From Bacillota bacterium (GTDB lineage Bacteria > Bacillota > Clostridia > Christensenellales > SZUA-584), in NCBI GenBank assembly GCA_023436115.1, contig JAEZKQ010000010.1:81300-145299 (forward strand): a stretch of 64,000 nt of DNA, written 5' to 3'. Numbering within the stretch: position 1 is the stretch's first letter; each line of letters opens with the position of its first letter. A program made the translations under genes and the position numbers. Under the pieces are notes generated by a model. The model ran no database searches, was not told the origin of the DNA, and saw only the letters and a list, made by a program, of their open reading frames with translations. Of the stretch, positions 33,902 to 41,499 are shown in pieces.

Positions 33902-34489
33902 ATGCGACGGATATACGGCGCATGGATCAATTGCGCCTTACTCAGTGAATTTTTATCAAGCCTAAGCGATATGCGGCGCGCACAAAAGAAAGGGCAGATC
34001 GATAAAGCGTTTGTCAAACGGATCATGCTGGCCGTGACGCATGTGAACGGATGTAAGCTGTGCAGTTGGTTCCATACCAAAGAAGCGCTGAAGCTGGGTA
34101 TGACCGAAAAGGAGATCGCAGAGCTGCTGGACGGTGATATATCGGATGCACCTAAGGATGAGGCTGTGGCGCTTGTCTTTGCGCAGCATTATGCCGATAC
34201 GTTGGGGAATGTGGATAACGCGGCATGGCTGCGCGTGGTGCAAACATACGGCACCGATAAAGCGCTGGCAATACGCGCCTGCGTCTGCATGATTATGGCG
34301 GGCAACGCTCAGGGTAATATCTGGGGCGCTCTGGCATCGCGCTTTAAAGGAAAGCCTGAGCCGGACAGTAGTCTGTGGAAAGAAATCAGCGTTTTGGCCT
34401 GCGATATTTTTCTTGTGCCGTTTATGCTTGTTTGGGCGGCTTACCGCGAATTGATGCGAAGGCTCATCCCAAGCCCCTATAATATTTAA
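33902..34489 (+). CDS. AhpD/carboxymuconolactone decarboxylase-like protein
   Basis: A 195-residue protein with the CMD-fold core CKLCSWFH (the CxxC...H catalytic motif, about residues 60-67) within a helical bundle, followed by a hydrophobic C-terminal segment (about 165-190, CDIFLVPFMLVWAAYREL) that could anchor it to the membrane. Members act as thiol peroxidase-type reductases. AAGGAGG precedes the ATG. It probably shares a transcript with the HD gene. The C-terminal hydrophobic extension is unusual for AhpD. Confidence 0.8.
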   Translation: MRRIYGAWINCALLSEFLSSLSDMRRAQKKGQIDKAFVKRIMLAVTHVNGCKLCSWFHTKEALKLGMTEKEIAELLDGDISDAPKDEAVALVFAQHYADTLGNVDNAAWLRVVQTYGTDKALAIRACVCMIMAGNAQGNIWGALASRFKGKPEPDSSLWKEISVLACDIFLVPFMLVWAAYRELMRRLIPSPYNI

Positions 34490-34596
34490 ATTAGCGGTCT
34501 TATTTTAATGAATTCTGGAAAAAAATTTGTGTCTAACCGGATTCTTGTTTTCCCGTCCTGCCCCGGTGGTATAATATCGGCGAAAGGAGATGTGAT

Positions 34597-35982
34597 ATGG
34601 CAGTTGAGTATGCTTGCATTGTACCGCATCCGCCGCTGATTATTCCTGCGGTGGGAAAAGGAGAAGAGAAAAAAATAGGAGCCACGGTGAGCGCTTTGAC
34701 ACAGGTGGCCAAAGATATTGCGCGGATTGCCCCGGAAACCATTATCGTCGCGTCACCGCATTCGGTGATGTATGGAGACTATATCCACATCTCGCCGGGA
34801 GAGAGCTCTCAAGGCAGCTTTGAGCATTTTGGCGCACCGGCAGTTCGTTTTGAAAAGAATTACGACAGCAAATTTGTGAGTGCGTTGTGCGATGCCGCGA
34901 CAAAGCGCAGCATCAGCGCAGGTACACTCGGAGAAAAAGACTGGCATCTCGACCACGGCACAATGGTGCCGCTGCACTTTATCGATCAATATTATACCAA
35001 TTATCGTCTCGTGCGCGTTTCAATATCAGGCTTATCATTTTTGGAACATTACCGCTTTGGTATGTGCATTGCAGAGGTGGCCCAAAAATTGGGGCGAAAG
35101 GCTGTGTTTGTGGCCAGCGGTGATCTATCGCATAAGCTTTCAAATGAAGGACCCTATGGCTATACCGCTGAAGGTCCGGCATTTGATAAACAAGTGACAC
35201 AGGCTATTGAGACGGGAGAATTTGATCGTTTGCTGGAATTTGACGAAGGTTTCTGCGAGGCTGCGGCTGAATGCGGGCTGCGCGCTTTCATTGAATTGGC
35301 GGGCGTGGTGGATGGACGAAAAGTGCTGCCCGATTCCTTCTCGTATGAGGGGCCTTTTGGCGTCGGCTATGGGGTTTGCGGCTACGAAGTGCTGGACTGC
35401 GATGAAAGCCGCCGCTTTGGCGACATCTATGAGAAGGCTCAGATGGTGAAGCTTGCACAGACAAAAGCAAACGAGGACGCTTATGTCCGTCTTGCGAGAC
35501 TGTCGCTGGAAACCTATGTGAAGACGGGAAAACCGGCAGATCTGCCTGCGGGGCTGCCGGAGGAAATGCTTAACGCGCGTGCAGGCGTTTTTGTATCTTT
35601 GAAAAAAGACGGCAGACTGCGCGGCTGTATCGGCACGATCGCGCCATCGGCATCCAGTATTGCCGAGGAGATCATGCGGAATGCCATAAGCGCAGGTACG
35701 GGAGACCTCAGGTTCGATGTGGTGACGGAGGACGAACTTGATTCGCTCGTGTACAGCGTGGATGTATTGGGCGAACCTGAACCCATTTCGTCGATGGATG
35801 AACTCGATGAGGAGCGCTACGGCGTGATTGTGAGCAAAGGCCAGCGCTGCGGTCTGCTGCTTCCCAATCTTTCGGGCGTAAACAGCCCGCAGCAGCAGGT
35901 GAACATTGCGTTGCAAAAGGCACACATATCTCGGAACGAAAAGTATATGATGGAACGCTTTGAGGTGGTGCGGCATAAATGA
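34597..35982 (+). CDS. AmmeMemoRadiSam system protein: MEMO-like and AMMECR1 domains fused
   Basis: A 461-residue fusion. The N-terminal half (1-265) belongs to the LigB/MEMO dioxygenase-like fold (IVPHPPLIIPAVG, ASPHSVMYGD, DHGTMVPLHF, ASGDLSHKL give the His/Asp metal-site positions). The C-terminal half (about 285-461) is AMMECR1 (LRGCIGTI and GVIVSKGQRCGLLLPNL). Family context: MEMO, AMMECR1 and a radical SAM enzyme occur together (AmmeMemoRadiSam), with proposed roles in modifying a substrate by radical chemistry. GAAAGGAG precedes ATG 34597. It overlaps the radical SAM gene by 4 bases. Confidence 0.92.
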   Translation: MAVEYACIVPHPPLIIPAVGKGEEKKIGATVSALTQVAKDIARIAPETIIVASPHSVMYGDYIHISPGESSQGSFEHFGAPAVRFEKNYDSKFVSALCDAATKRSISAGTLGEKDWHLDHGTMVPLHFIDQYYTNYRLVRVSISGLSFLEHYRFGMCIAEVAQKLGRKAVFVASGDLSHKLSNEGPYGYTAEGPAFDKQVTQAIETGEFDRLLEFDEGFCEAAAECGLRAFIELAGVVDGRKVLPDSFSYEGPFGVGYGVCGYEVLDCDESRRFGDIYEKAQMVKLAQTKANEDAYVRLARLSLETYVKTGKPADLPAGLPEEMLNARAGVFVSLKKDGRLRGCIGTIAPSASSIAEEIMRNAISAGTGDLRFDVVTEDELDSLVYSVDVLGEPEPISSMDELDEERYGVIVSKGQRCGLLLPNLSGVNSPQQQVNIALQKAHISRNEKYMMERFEVVRHK

Positions 35983-36803
35983 GCACAAAACGGTGTGATG
36001 TCTGTCCTCACGGCTGCGTTCTAAAAGACGGTCAGACGGGACTATGCTGCGCAAGAAGCAACTACGGCGGTGAGATACGCGTGAACAACTACGGCCGTAT
36101 CACCGCAATGGCGCTTGACCCTATAGAAAAAAAGCCGCTCTATCAATTCTTTCCCGGGAGCATGATACTCTCTGTGGGCAGTTACGGATGCAACTTGGCC
36201 TGCCCGTTTTGCCAGAACCATGAGATCGCTGTGGGTGACGGCGCCAGTGCGGGGGCGGTCTACTTGTCTCCGGAATCTCTGCTGCAAAGGGCGCTGTCTG
36301 TGCCCGAGAGCATAGGTGTGGCTTTCACCTATAACGAGCCGCTCGTCGGCTACGAATATGTACGCGATTGCGCAAAGCTATTAAAGGCCAACGGCCAAAA
36401 GACCGTGCTGGTGACCAACGGCTATGTCAACGAAGAACCGCTTAAAAAACTGCTGCCGCTTATTGATGCCATGAATATTGATTTAAAGGGCTTCACCGAG
36501 GACTATTATAAAAAACTCAAAGGCCATATTGAGCCAGTCAAACGTGCTATAGAAACGGCGGTCAAGAACTGCCATGTGGAGGTGACCACGCTGATCGTGC
36601 CCGGAGAAAACGACAGCGAAGACGATATGCGGCGCGAGAGTGAATGGCTCGCAAGTATCGACAAGTCTATTCCTTTGCATATATCACGTTTTTTCCCGCG
36701 CTATCACATGAGCGGCGAGCAACCCACGCCCGTCAAAACTGTTTATGCACTGGCCGATGTCGCTCGAAAAGTGCTCACTAGCGTTTATACTGGCAACTGC
36801 TAG
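35979..36803 (+). CDS. AmmeMemoRadiSam system radical SAM enzyme
   Basis: A 274-residue radical SAM protein. The cluster motif is CNLACPFC (Cys 71, 75, 78); the N-terminal CDVCPHGC plus CC at 23-24 is the Cys-rich block of this subfamily, resembling pyruvate-formate-lyase-activating enzymes. Later GVAFTYNEPLVGYEY and HISRFFPRYHM are typical. It is translationally coupled (ATGA) to the MEMO-AMMECR1 fusion, so all three parts of the system are in two genes. It is somewhat shorter than many family members (about 330 residues), lacking extra C-terminal sequence. Confidence 0.93.
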   Translation: MSTKRCDVCPHGCVLKDGQTGLCCARSNYGGEIRVNNYGRITAMALDPIEKKPLYQFFPGSMILSVGSYGCNLACPFCQNHEIAVGDGASAGAVYLSPESLLQRALSVPESIGVAFTYNEPLVGYEYVRDCAKLLKANGQKTVLVTNGYVNEEPLKKLLPLIDAMNIDLKGFTEDYYKKLKGHIEPVKRAIETAVKNCHVEVTTLIVPGENDSEDDMRRESEWLASIDKSIPLHISRFFPRYHMSGEQPTPVKTVYALADVARKVLTSVYTGNC

Positions 36804-36951
36804 GCTGCTCTAGGTGCACGGAAAGCCTTGGTATCTGTCGGTGCTTGAAAAAATATACTGCATACTATAACTAAATATTCTCAACGCGTGATACCCTAAT
36901 AAGCAATATAACATCCTTTTGACTCCTGCACCTATTTTGGAGGAATGCATT

Positions 36952-37662
36952 ATGCAAGTAAAAAAACTTTTGACGATGCTACTTTCAATTCTTCTTTTGA
37001 CTGTCTTCCTATGCGGCTGCTTGCAGAAAGAGGAAGATGTCGCGCAGGCGCAGCTTTCGGATTATCCGCAGTTTGTGGAAGTCCCGTTGATCCGCCAGGG
37101 AACGACATATTCCTGCGGCATTGCAGCCATGCACAGTCTTTTGCGATGGGCCTCCTACGATTGGGATATTAACGACGAATATCTTATGGAGGATTGCGGC
37201 ACAACGAGAGAAAACGGAACCACCTACCAGAGCATACTGGCTTATATACAGAAAACAGGAGAACTCGAGGTGACCTGGCAGGAGGAAATGACCGCCGAGG
37301 AATTGAAAAAAGTCATCAATAACGGCGGTGTTGTTATGATGCCCTTGCAGGCGTGGGAATACAAGGAAACCTCCCCGGATGAATGGGTCTCGTTTGACGC
37401 AGAGGACTACCGGGATTACTGGGCAAGCGGACATTGGGTGATTGCCTGCGGCTACAACGACAGCGGTGTGCTGTTTATGGACCCCGGAACGGCAGGGTGC
37501 TACACCGCCATGACATGGGCAGATATGGAAATCCGCTGGCACGACAGCCCGGACTACATAGACGACAATACCCCATTTATCAAATACGAGCATTGCGGCA
37601 TGGTGGTTTATAAGACCGGAACAGAGGAATATGACCGGCAGGTTGTACAGCCTCTCGGCTAA
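36952..37662 (+). CDS. Lipoprotein with C39-like papain-fold peptidase domain
   Basis: A 236-residue lipoprotein: signal peptide with lipobox LCGC (Cys 23), then a C39_2-like domain. YSCGIAAMHSLL holds the likely nucleophile Cys 55; GHWVIACGY and LFMDPG give His 161 and Asp 177 of a papain-like triad, and QG just before the Cys gives the oxyanion Gln. It is outside the membrane, so a wall or peptide substrate is probable. ATG 36952 follows TTTTGGAGGAATG; the in-frame start at 36919 lacks a site. Unlike C39 exporters there is no ABC transporter, so a bacteriocin-processing role is unlikely. Confidence 0.82.
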   Translation: MQVKKLLTMLLSILLLTVFLCGCLQKEEDVAQAQLSDYPQFVEVPLIRQGTTYSCGIAAMHSLLRWASYDWDINDEYLMEDCGTTRENGTTYQSILAYIQKTGELEVTWQEEMTAEELKKVINNGGVVMMPLQAWEYKETSPDEWVSFDAEDYRDYWASGHWVIACGYNDSGVLFMDPGTAGCYTAMTWADMEIRWHDSPDYIDDNTPFIKYEHCGMVVYKTGTEEYDRQVVQPLG

Positions 37663-37883
37663 CATGGGGGCTGCACCCTGTACCGTATGGATATGCTCTT
37701 GATGACAGTGCGCTGCTGTTACCTGCCCGATGGAGCGTGCAGCCCGCGCCGCGTTCAAATAATTTGAATGTGGTTCCTTAAGCACCTTCACAACCCGCGT
37801 GAGGATGCTCTTTAAACAGCTTACTGTTTGATTTTCCCACACAAATCACAACACTTTTCCCAGTCAAATGAGACTCCAAAAGA

Positions 37884-37912
37884 TTGAAAATATTACCGTA
37901 TGCTGATATAAT
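37884..37912 (+). promoter_or_regulatory. SigA-type promoter of the zinc-ribbon operon
   Basis: TTGAAA (37884-37889), 17-base spacer, TATAAT (37907-37912), 33 bases before the TTG start at 37946. The rest of the gap 37663-37883 shows no gene. Confidence 0.78.
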
Positions 37913-37945
37913 CACAATATATGGACGTAAAGGAGAGCATCAGCC

Positions 37946-39097
37946 TTGGATGAGTCGCCGGAAGTTAAGCCATTGATCGTTGCAAAGCTTTGTTATACGT
38001 GCGGCAGTGACAAGCGTGAAAAAACAAGCGCTCAATTATTCGATGATTTTCTTATATTGTCCGGCCCGGGTTTTAACCGAAGAATAAAGCTCAATACCAT
38101 TTCCGGCGTGAGCGCGGCGGACTACCACATTGATGTGACCATGCCCAAGGGCAACGTAACGCTCTCGCAAATCGGGCATCTCTATGAAGATTTTGTGCGC
38201 CATTTTGTGCGCGCTTACAACGAAATTATTTTTAAAGAATCGCTGATGAGCGAAGCTGTTCATTATGAAACAAAGGGTCAGTATATATCTCCCGCCGGGG
38301 AGATAAGCGCGGCAGCGTTTCGCATTTGTGAAACGGCGCTTGTGATACTGCCCGAAACGCACGCGCTGGTGCGCATACCCTTTTGCCTTGTAACTGCTGT
38401 GAAAAACGAGCCCTACCGTTTTACGATTTCCGATAAGGGCGGCCGACAGTATGTGCTGCAAAAGCTGGGGTTTTCCACGGACGATTTTCTGCGTGAATAT
38501 AAGCAGCGTGAGGCGGAACTCGTCCGTCTTACGAAAGAAAAGCTCAGCGCTATCGCACCCGCCGACGATGAACTGGCGCTGCTCATGATGGAAGGGCTTG
38601 TGACCCCCATAACGGACATTCGCGGTGTATCTGCCGCTTTTGCCGATGCGCTGGAAAGAAAGCTGACTGAGCAAATGCCTGAGGAATACGGCTATTTAAA
38701 GTCGGTATCGGAAGCGATGGCTGTGGGAATAAAACGGGGACTCATGGGCGACTTGACGGGGGAGAGCATCATACTGCTGGCGCAGGCAGGCAGCAGAGTC
38801 ATTATGGAAAGCCTCGGAGGGTCAGCCGCCGCGACATATGTGTTTCAGATGAACCAGCCGTGGCTTTCGTTTTTGCCCGCGTTCAACGAAAGCATGCTTG
38901 CCGTGAATTTTCGGCGCGAACCGATCTATTTAAGCGACGAAGCGCTGTTAACCGGAAAGTATGAAGCATATCACAATGCGCTGACCCGATGCCAAGCACT
39001 GGTGAACCTGCGCACGCAGTATAAGGGAAGAGTGGCCCACAGCGGCTTTGAGGCATGGAAGCGCTCTCTTGACGCATATTTAAATAACGGAGGATAG
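37946..39097 (+). CDS. Uncharacterised protein, first gene of a zinc-ribbon operon
   Basis: A 383-residue protein with no signal peptide or membrane helix. The first 200 residues look like tandem PH-like beta domains: FDDFLILSGPGFNRRIKLNTISGV and, again, ETALVILPETHALVRIPF followed by VTAVK, each with a strand-turn-strand pattern. The rest is helical. I do not recognise the family. TTG 37946 has AAAGGAG 10 bases upstream. Two zinc-ribbon proteins follow with 3-base gaps, so the three probably act together. Confidence 0.7.
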   Translation: MDESPEVKPLIVAKLCYTCGSDKREKTSAQLFDDFLILSGPGFNRRIKLNTISGVSAADYHIDVTMPKGNVTLSQIGHLYEDFVRHFVRAYNEIIFKESLMSEAVHYETKGQYISPAGEISAAAFRICETALVILPETHALVRIPFCLVTAVKNEPYRFTISDKGGRQYVLQKLGFSTDDFLREYKQREAELVRLTKEKLSAIAPADDELALLMMEGLVTPITDIRGVSAAFADALERKLTEQMPEEYGYLKSVSEAMAVGIKRGLMGDLTGESIILLAQAGSRVIMESLGGSAAATYVFQMNQPWLSFLPAFNESMLAVNFRREPIYLSDEALLTGKYEAYHNALTRCQALVNLRTQYKGRVAHSGFEAWKRSLDAYLNNGG

Positions 39098-39100
39098 ACA

Positions 39101-39445
39101 ATGGCGGGATACGACAAACCGTGCATAGGGTGCGGAAACTTCATTGGCTACGACAGTCACTTTTGTCCGGTCTGCGGCAGGCAAAGTCCGTTTTATGACG
39201 CATGCCCCGGCTGCAATAACGAGATCAAACGTGAGTGGCAGCGGTGTCCGTCGTGCGGGCGGGATCTTCACGTCGCATGTCCCTTTTGCGGTCAGACGAC
39301 TTTTGTGGCTGACAAGTGCGACGCGTGTCACCAGTCGCTCATGATCAAATGTGAAAACAAGCTTTGCCAGGGACTGGTATTTTACCAGAATACAAAATGC
39401 ACACTGTGCGGCAAAAAGATAAAAGATAAAAGCAGGAGGAAATAA
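39101..39445 (+). CDS. Zinc-ribbon protein with five Cys pairs
   Basis: A 114-residue protein with CIGCGN, CPVCGR, CPGCNN, CPSCGR, CPFCGQ, CDACHQ, a CENKLCQ and a final CTLCGK, so four zinc ribbons in a row with almost no other sequence. No enzymatic motif. AACGGAGGATAGACA precedes ATG 39101. It is the middle gene of the operon and could be a protein- or RNA-binding adaptor. Confidence 0.8.
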   Translation: MAGYDKPCIGCGNFIGYDSHFCPVCGRQSPFYDACPGCNNEIKREWQRCPSCGRDLHVACPFCGQTTFVADKCDACHQSLMIKCENKLCQGLVFYQNTKCTLCGKKIKDKSRRK

Positions 39446-39448
39446 GAT

Positions 39449-40123
39449 ATGATGCAGGCATTCACACGCAATTACGAGGACAACAGCACGGACGCGGGGT
39501 TTCAGTTCACTTTTTATTGCGACCAGTGCCACGATGGTTTTCGGACATCATTTATTGAATCTCAGACATATAAAAAGGGTACGCTTTTCAAAGGCCTCAC
39601 ACGCGGTATCGGTGCGGCGGCCAGTCTGTTTGGCGGCGGCGGTGTGCTGGGAAACCTGCACAGCGCGGCGTATCAGGGTGAGCATATTCTTTCAGAGCGC
39701 TTTGAAGGTATGTCGCCGGAATGGCATAAAGAGCATGAAAAAGCTTTCGCAATGGCACAGAACGAAGCTAAGCAGCATTTTCACCGCTGCCATAAGTGCA
39801 ATACATGGGTCTGCGATACCTGCTTTAACGATGAAGTGGGCTTGTGCTCCGAATGCGCGCCCCGCGCCAATGTGGAGATCGCAGCAGCCCGCGCGGACAA
39901 GATGAAGCGCGATATCTGGGATAAAGCCGAGCAGACGCAGGTGTTCCAGGGCGAGATTGAGCAGAAAACAACTTTCTGCCCCAAATGCGGCAAGCCTGCG
40001 GGCCAGTCCAAATTCTGCACCAACTGCGGTACGAATCTGGCGCTTAATATCTGCCCCACTTGCGGTGCCGAGAATGACAAAAGCGTCCGTTTCTGCGGCG
40101 AGTGCGGTACAAAGCTAAAATAA
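39449..40123 (+). CDS. Zinc-ribbon protein with central Gly-rich hydrophobic segment
   Basis: A 224-residue protein. An N-terminal knuckle (CDQCHDGF) is followed by a Gly-rich segment (about 52-70, RGIGAAASLFGGGGVLG) that could contact membrane, a CHKCNTWVCDTC...CSEC treble-clef-like cluster (about 114-138), a charged helix, and a C-terminal double zinc ribbon (CPKCGKPAG ... CTNCGTN ... CPTCGAEN ... CGECGTKL). This type of protein is seen in Firmicutes next to uncharacterised membrane-associated genes. AGCAGGAGGAAATAAGAT precedes the start, with a second ATG at 39452. Confidence 0.8.
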   Translation: MMQAFTRNYEDNSTDAGFQFTFYCDQCHDGFRTSFIESQTYKKGTLFKGLTRGIGAAASLFGGGGVLGNLHSAAYQGEHILSERFEGMSPEWHKEHEKAFAMAQNEAKQHFHRCHKCNTWVCDTCFNDEVGLCSECAPRANVEIAAARADKMKRDIWDKAEQTQVFQGEIEQKTTFCPKCGKPAGQSKFCTNCGTNLALNICPTCGAENDKSVRFCGECGTKLK

Positions 40124-40138
40124 AAAGTTAGAGCTTCG

Positions 40139-40171
40139 CAGGCTGTCTGATCGGTTCAGGCAGCCTGTTTG
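40139..40171 (+). terminator. Hairpin after the zinc-ribbon operon
   Basis: CAGGCTGTCTG (40139-40149) pairs with CAGGCAGCCTG (40157-40167) with one G-U pair, then TTTGC; a short T-tract. It lies 14 bases before the transposon target duplication. Confidence 0.65.
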
Positions 40172-40184
40172 CATCAATATAATA

Positions 40185-40192
40185 AAAAACAA
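40185..40192. repeat. Target-site duplication, left copy
   Basis: AAAAACAA directly before the left inverted repeat; identical to 43271-43278. Confidence 0.88.
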
Positions 40193-40215
40193 CGGTATTA
40201 TCCCACTACGTACAG
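40193..40215 (+). repeat. Left terminal inverted repeat
   Basis: CGGTATTATCCC, six non-matching bases, TACAG. The outer 12 and inner 5 bases match the right end (43248-43270) in inverted orientation at identical spacing. Confidence 0.9.
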
Positions 40216-40240
40216 TAAAATAGAGAAAGGAATTTAGAGT

Positions 40241-40363
40241 ATGATAATTAGTACATCTTTTTTTATTTCAGATGAAAACGCAAGTAAGATTAAAAAATTA
40301 CTTGATGCTGGAATTAGTATTGAAGATATAGCCGAGAATTATTCTGTTCTTAAGTTGTTTTAA
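40241..40363 (+). CDS. Short open frame (40 aa), possible remnant
   Basis: ATG 40241 is preceded by GAAAGGAA at 15 bases. The product contains ASKIKKLLDAGISIEDIAEN, reminiscent of the first helices of a helix-turn-helix of the Hin/resolvase sort, but it stops before the recognition helix. Its end overlaps the convergent zinc-ribbon gene by 14 bases. It could be a small gene or the remnant of a longer one. Confidence 0.35.
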   Translation: MIISTSFFISDENASKIKKLLDAGISIEDIAENYSVLKLF

Positions 40364-40574
40364 ACACTTTTTTCAATTCTTTTATATAATCAGCTTTAGC
40401 TTTTTCGATCAACTTTTCAGTATTAACATTTGCTGTATATCCACATTCACATGTAAATTTTAGGTATTCATTATTAAGTACATCTTCTTGGGTGTAATTA
40501 TGTGAAATTTCTTCATTACACTCTGGGCAACTTATTAACAAACCAACTGGTACTTCAAAATAATCTTTAGACAT
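40350..40574 (-). CDS. Small zinc-ribbon protein (transposon passenger)
   Basis: A 74-residue protein with CPEC (about residues 16-19) and CECG (about 43-46) forming one zinc ribbon, followed by a Lys/Glu-rich helix. The layout resembles small zinc-ribbon proteins of mobile elements, but I cannot name a family. TGGAGGTTTAAA precedes the ATG at 40574; an upstream in-frame ATG at 40613 lacks such a site. Very A+T-rich codons, like the rest of the element. Confidence 0.65.
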   Translation of the reverse strand: MSKDYFEVPVGLLISCPECNEEISHNYTQEDVLNNEYLKFTCECGYTANVNTEKLIEKAKADYIKELKKVFKTT

Positions 40575-40648
40575 TTTAAACCTCCATACATTTATTTGTT
40601 TCTGAATTATCACATCATATACTTATACTACACGAAAGGAAACTAACA

Positions 40649-40756
40649 ATGAGTCAATTAATATTTGGCGGTATTATATTTACGCCTTATCAAAAAGATG
40701 ATTTGAAAACAATTTTATTGAAACTTATTCGGAGCAAAACCCAATCTGACGTTTAG
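40649..40756 (+). CDS. Short open frame (35 aa), possible remnant
   Basis: ATG 40649 has GAAAGGA 8 bases upstream, a good ribosome binding site. The 35-residue product (starting MSQLIFGGIIFTPYQKDD) has no recognised motif. Its last 32 bases overlap the 3' end of the convergent DUF6173-like gene, the same tail-to-tail arrangement as the pair 40241/40350. Confidence 0.35.
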   Translation: MSQLIFGGIIFTPYQKDDLKTILLKLIRSKTQSDV

Positions 40757-41102
40757 GACTATCTGGCTCTAGACGTTTCATCTTTATTAATACAAAACTA
40801 ATTTGGTTAACATGTTGAATTAGTTGTATCGGAGAGCCATCGTCTAATAAACCATAAAAATATATCAAGTAAGGATCTTTATACCCTATATTACTAATGG
40901 TAAATTTTATGATTTCGCCATATTGAACAAGTTTGATACCCACCTCTTCGTCTGGATTAATACTTTGATCAAAAGAAATTGTTTGTTTATAGATTTGTTT
41001 TGCAAGTATACTTGCAAAACCATTATCATGTTTTTTCTTTTCTTCAATACTTTTTGAAATCGCTTGGAAGTCAGGAAACTGATTCCTAAAATTATTATCC
41101 AT
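40725..41102 (-). CDS. DUF6173-like protein (transposon passenger)
   Basis: A 125-residue protein. The block NGFASILAKQIYKQTISF, then EEVGIKLVQYG, ISNIGYKDPYLIYFYG, GSPIQLIQHVNQISFVL and the terminal PKRQIGF match, from memory, the DUF6173 family found in Firmicutes and mobile elements. Function unknown. ATG 41102 follows GGAAGGATAGCAAT; an in-frame ATG at 41123 is the alternative. It lies divergently to the 72-residue gene at 41205, sharing the promoter region 41103-41204. Confidence 0.65.
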   Translation of the reverse strand: MDNNFRNQFPDFQAISKSIEEKKKHDNGFASILAKQIYKQTISFDQSINPDEEVGIKLVQYGEIIKFTISNIGYKDPYLIYFYGLLDDGSPIQLIQHVNQISFVLIKMKRLEPDSPKRQIGFCSE

Positions 41103-41155
41103 ATTGCTATCCTTCCACAACATTTATTACCAACATTATAGAATATATTTACTTG

Positions 41156-41179
41156 TATTACAACAAAATGTGATATAAG
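41156..41179 (+). promoter_or_regulatory. Promoter region with TATTACA-N6-TGTGATA dyad before the 72-residue gene
   Basis: TATTACA (41156-41162) and TGTGATA (41169-41175) form a dyad with one mismatch. TGTGATA overlaps the -10 box TATAAG (41174-41179). The same TGTGATATAA string overlaps the -10 box of the toxin gene (41464-41475), so one regulator may serve both. Confidence 0.45.
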
Positions 41180-41204
41180 ATGTAGAAAAAGCGGAGCGAA
41201 AACA

Positions 41205-41423
41205 ATGAAATTTGATTATGATGAATTTATAAATAGTGTTAAAGATTTGAGTGAAGAAGAGCAACATGTCCGTTGTCAAAGGGCAGCTTTAAACGCTGAA
41301 AATTTGTTGAATACCAAATATATAGGGCAAAGGCGTAAAAACAACCCCGAACAGGTTGATCAACTTTTAGATTTCATAAGAAGACTAAAGAAGTATATTC
41401 ATGACCATCAATTATACTATTAA
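41205..41423 (+). CDS. 72-residue protein upstream of a MazF-like toxin; antitoxin candidate
   Basis: A small acidic-then-basic helical protein (MKFDYDEFINSVKDLSEEEQ at the start, a KKYIHDHQLYY end). No known antitoxin family is recognised. It sits 76 bases upstream of the MazF-like toxin gene on the same strand; both promoters share a TGTGATATAA element. Its ribosome binding site GCGGAGCG is good. Antitoxin function is inferred from position and size only. Confidence 0.55.
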   Translation: MKFDYDEFINSVKDLSEEEQHVRCQRAALNAENLLNTKYIGQRRKNNPEQVDQLLDFIRRLKKYIHDHQLYY

Positions 41424-41444
41424 CTTTTATGTTATTTAATATAT

Positions 41445-41475
41445 TATCACACTATATTCAATATTGTGATATAAT
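41445..41475 (+). promoter_or_regulatory. Operator-promoter of the MazF-like gene: TATCACA...TGTGATA
   Basis: A 27-base palindrome (41445-41471) with outer arms TATCACA/TGTGATA and ten of twelve arm positions paired. It overlaps the -10 box TATAAT (41470-41475), so binding would block transcription: the usual arrangement of autoregulated toxin-antitoxin loci. Confidence 0.6.
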
Positions 41476-41499
41476 GTGAAATATTTTGTTGGAGGATGT

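Noticed and set aside
36952..37662. Bacteriocin-processing C39 peptidase
   Set aside because: It is a stand-alone lipoprotein without ABC transporter or precursor peptide genes nearby.
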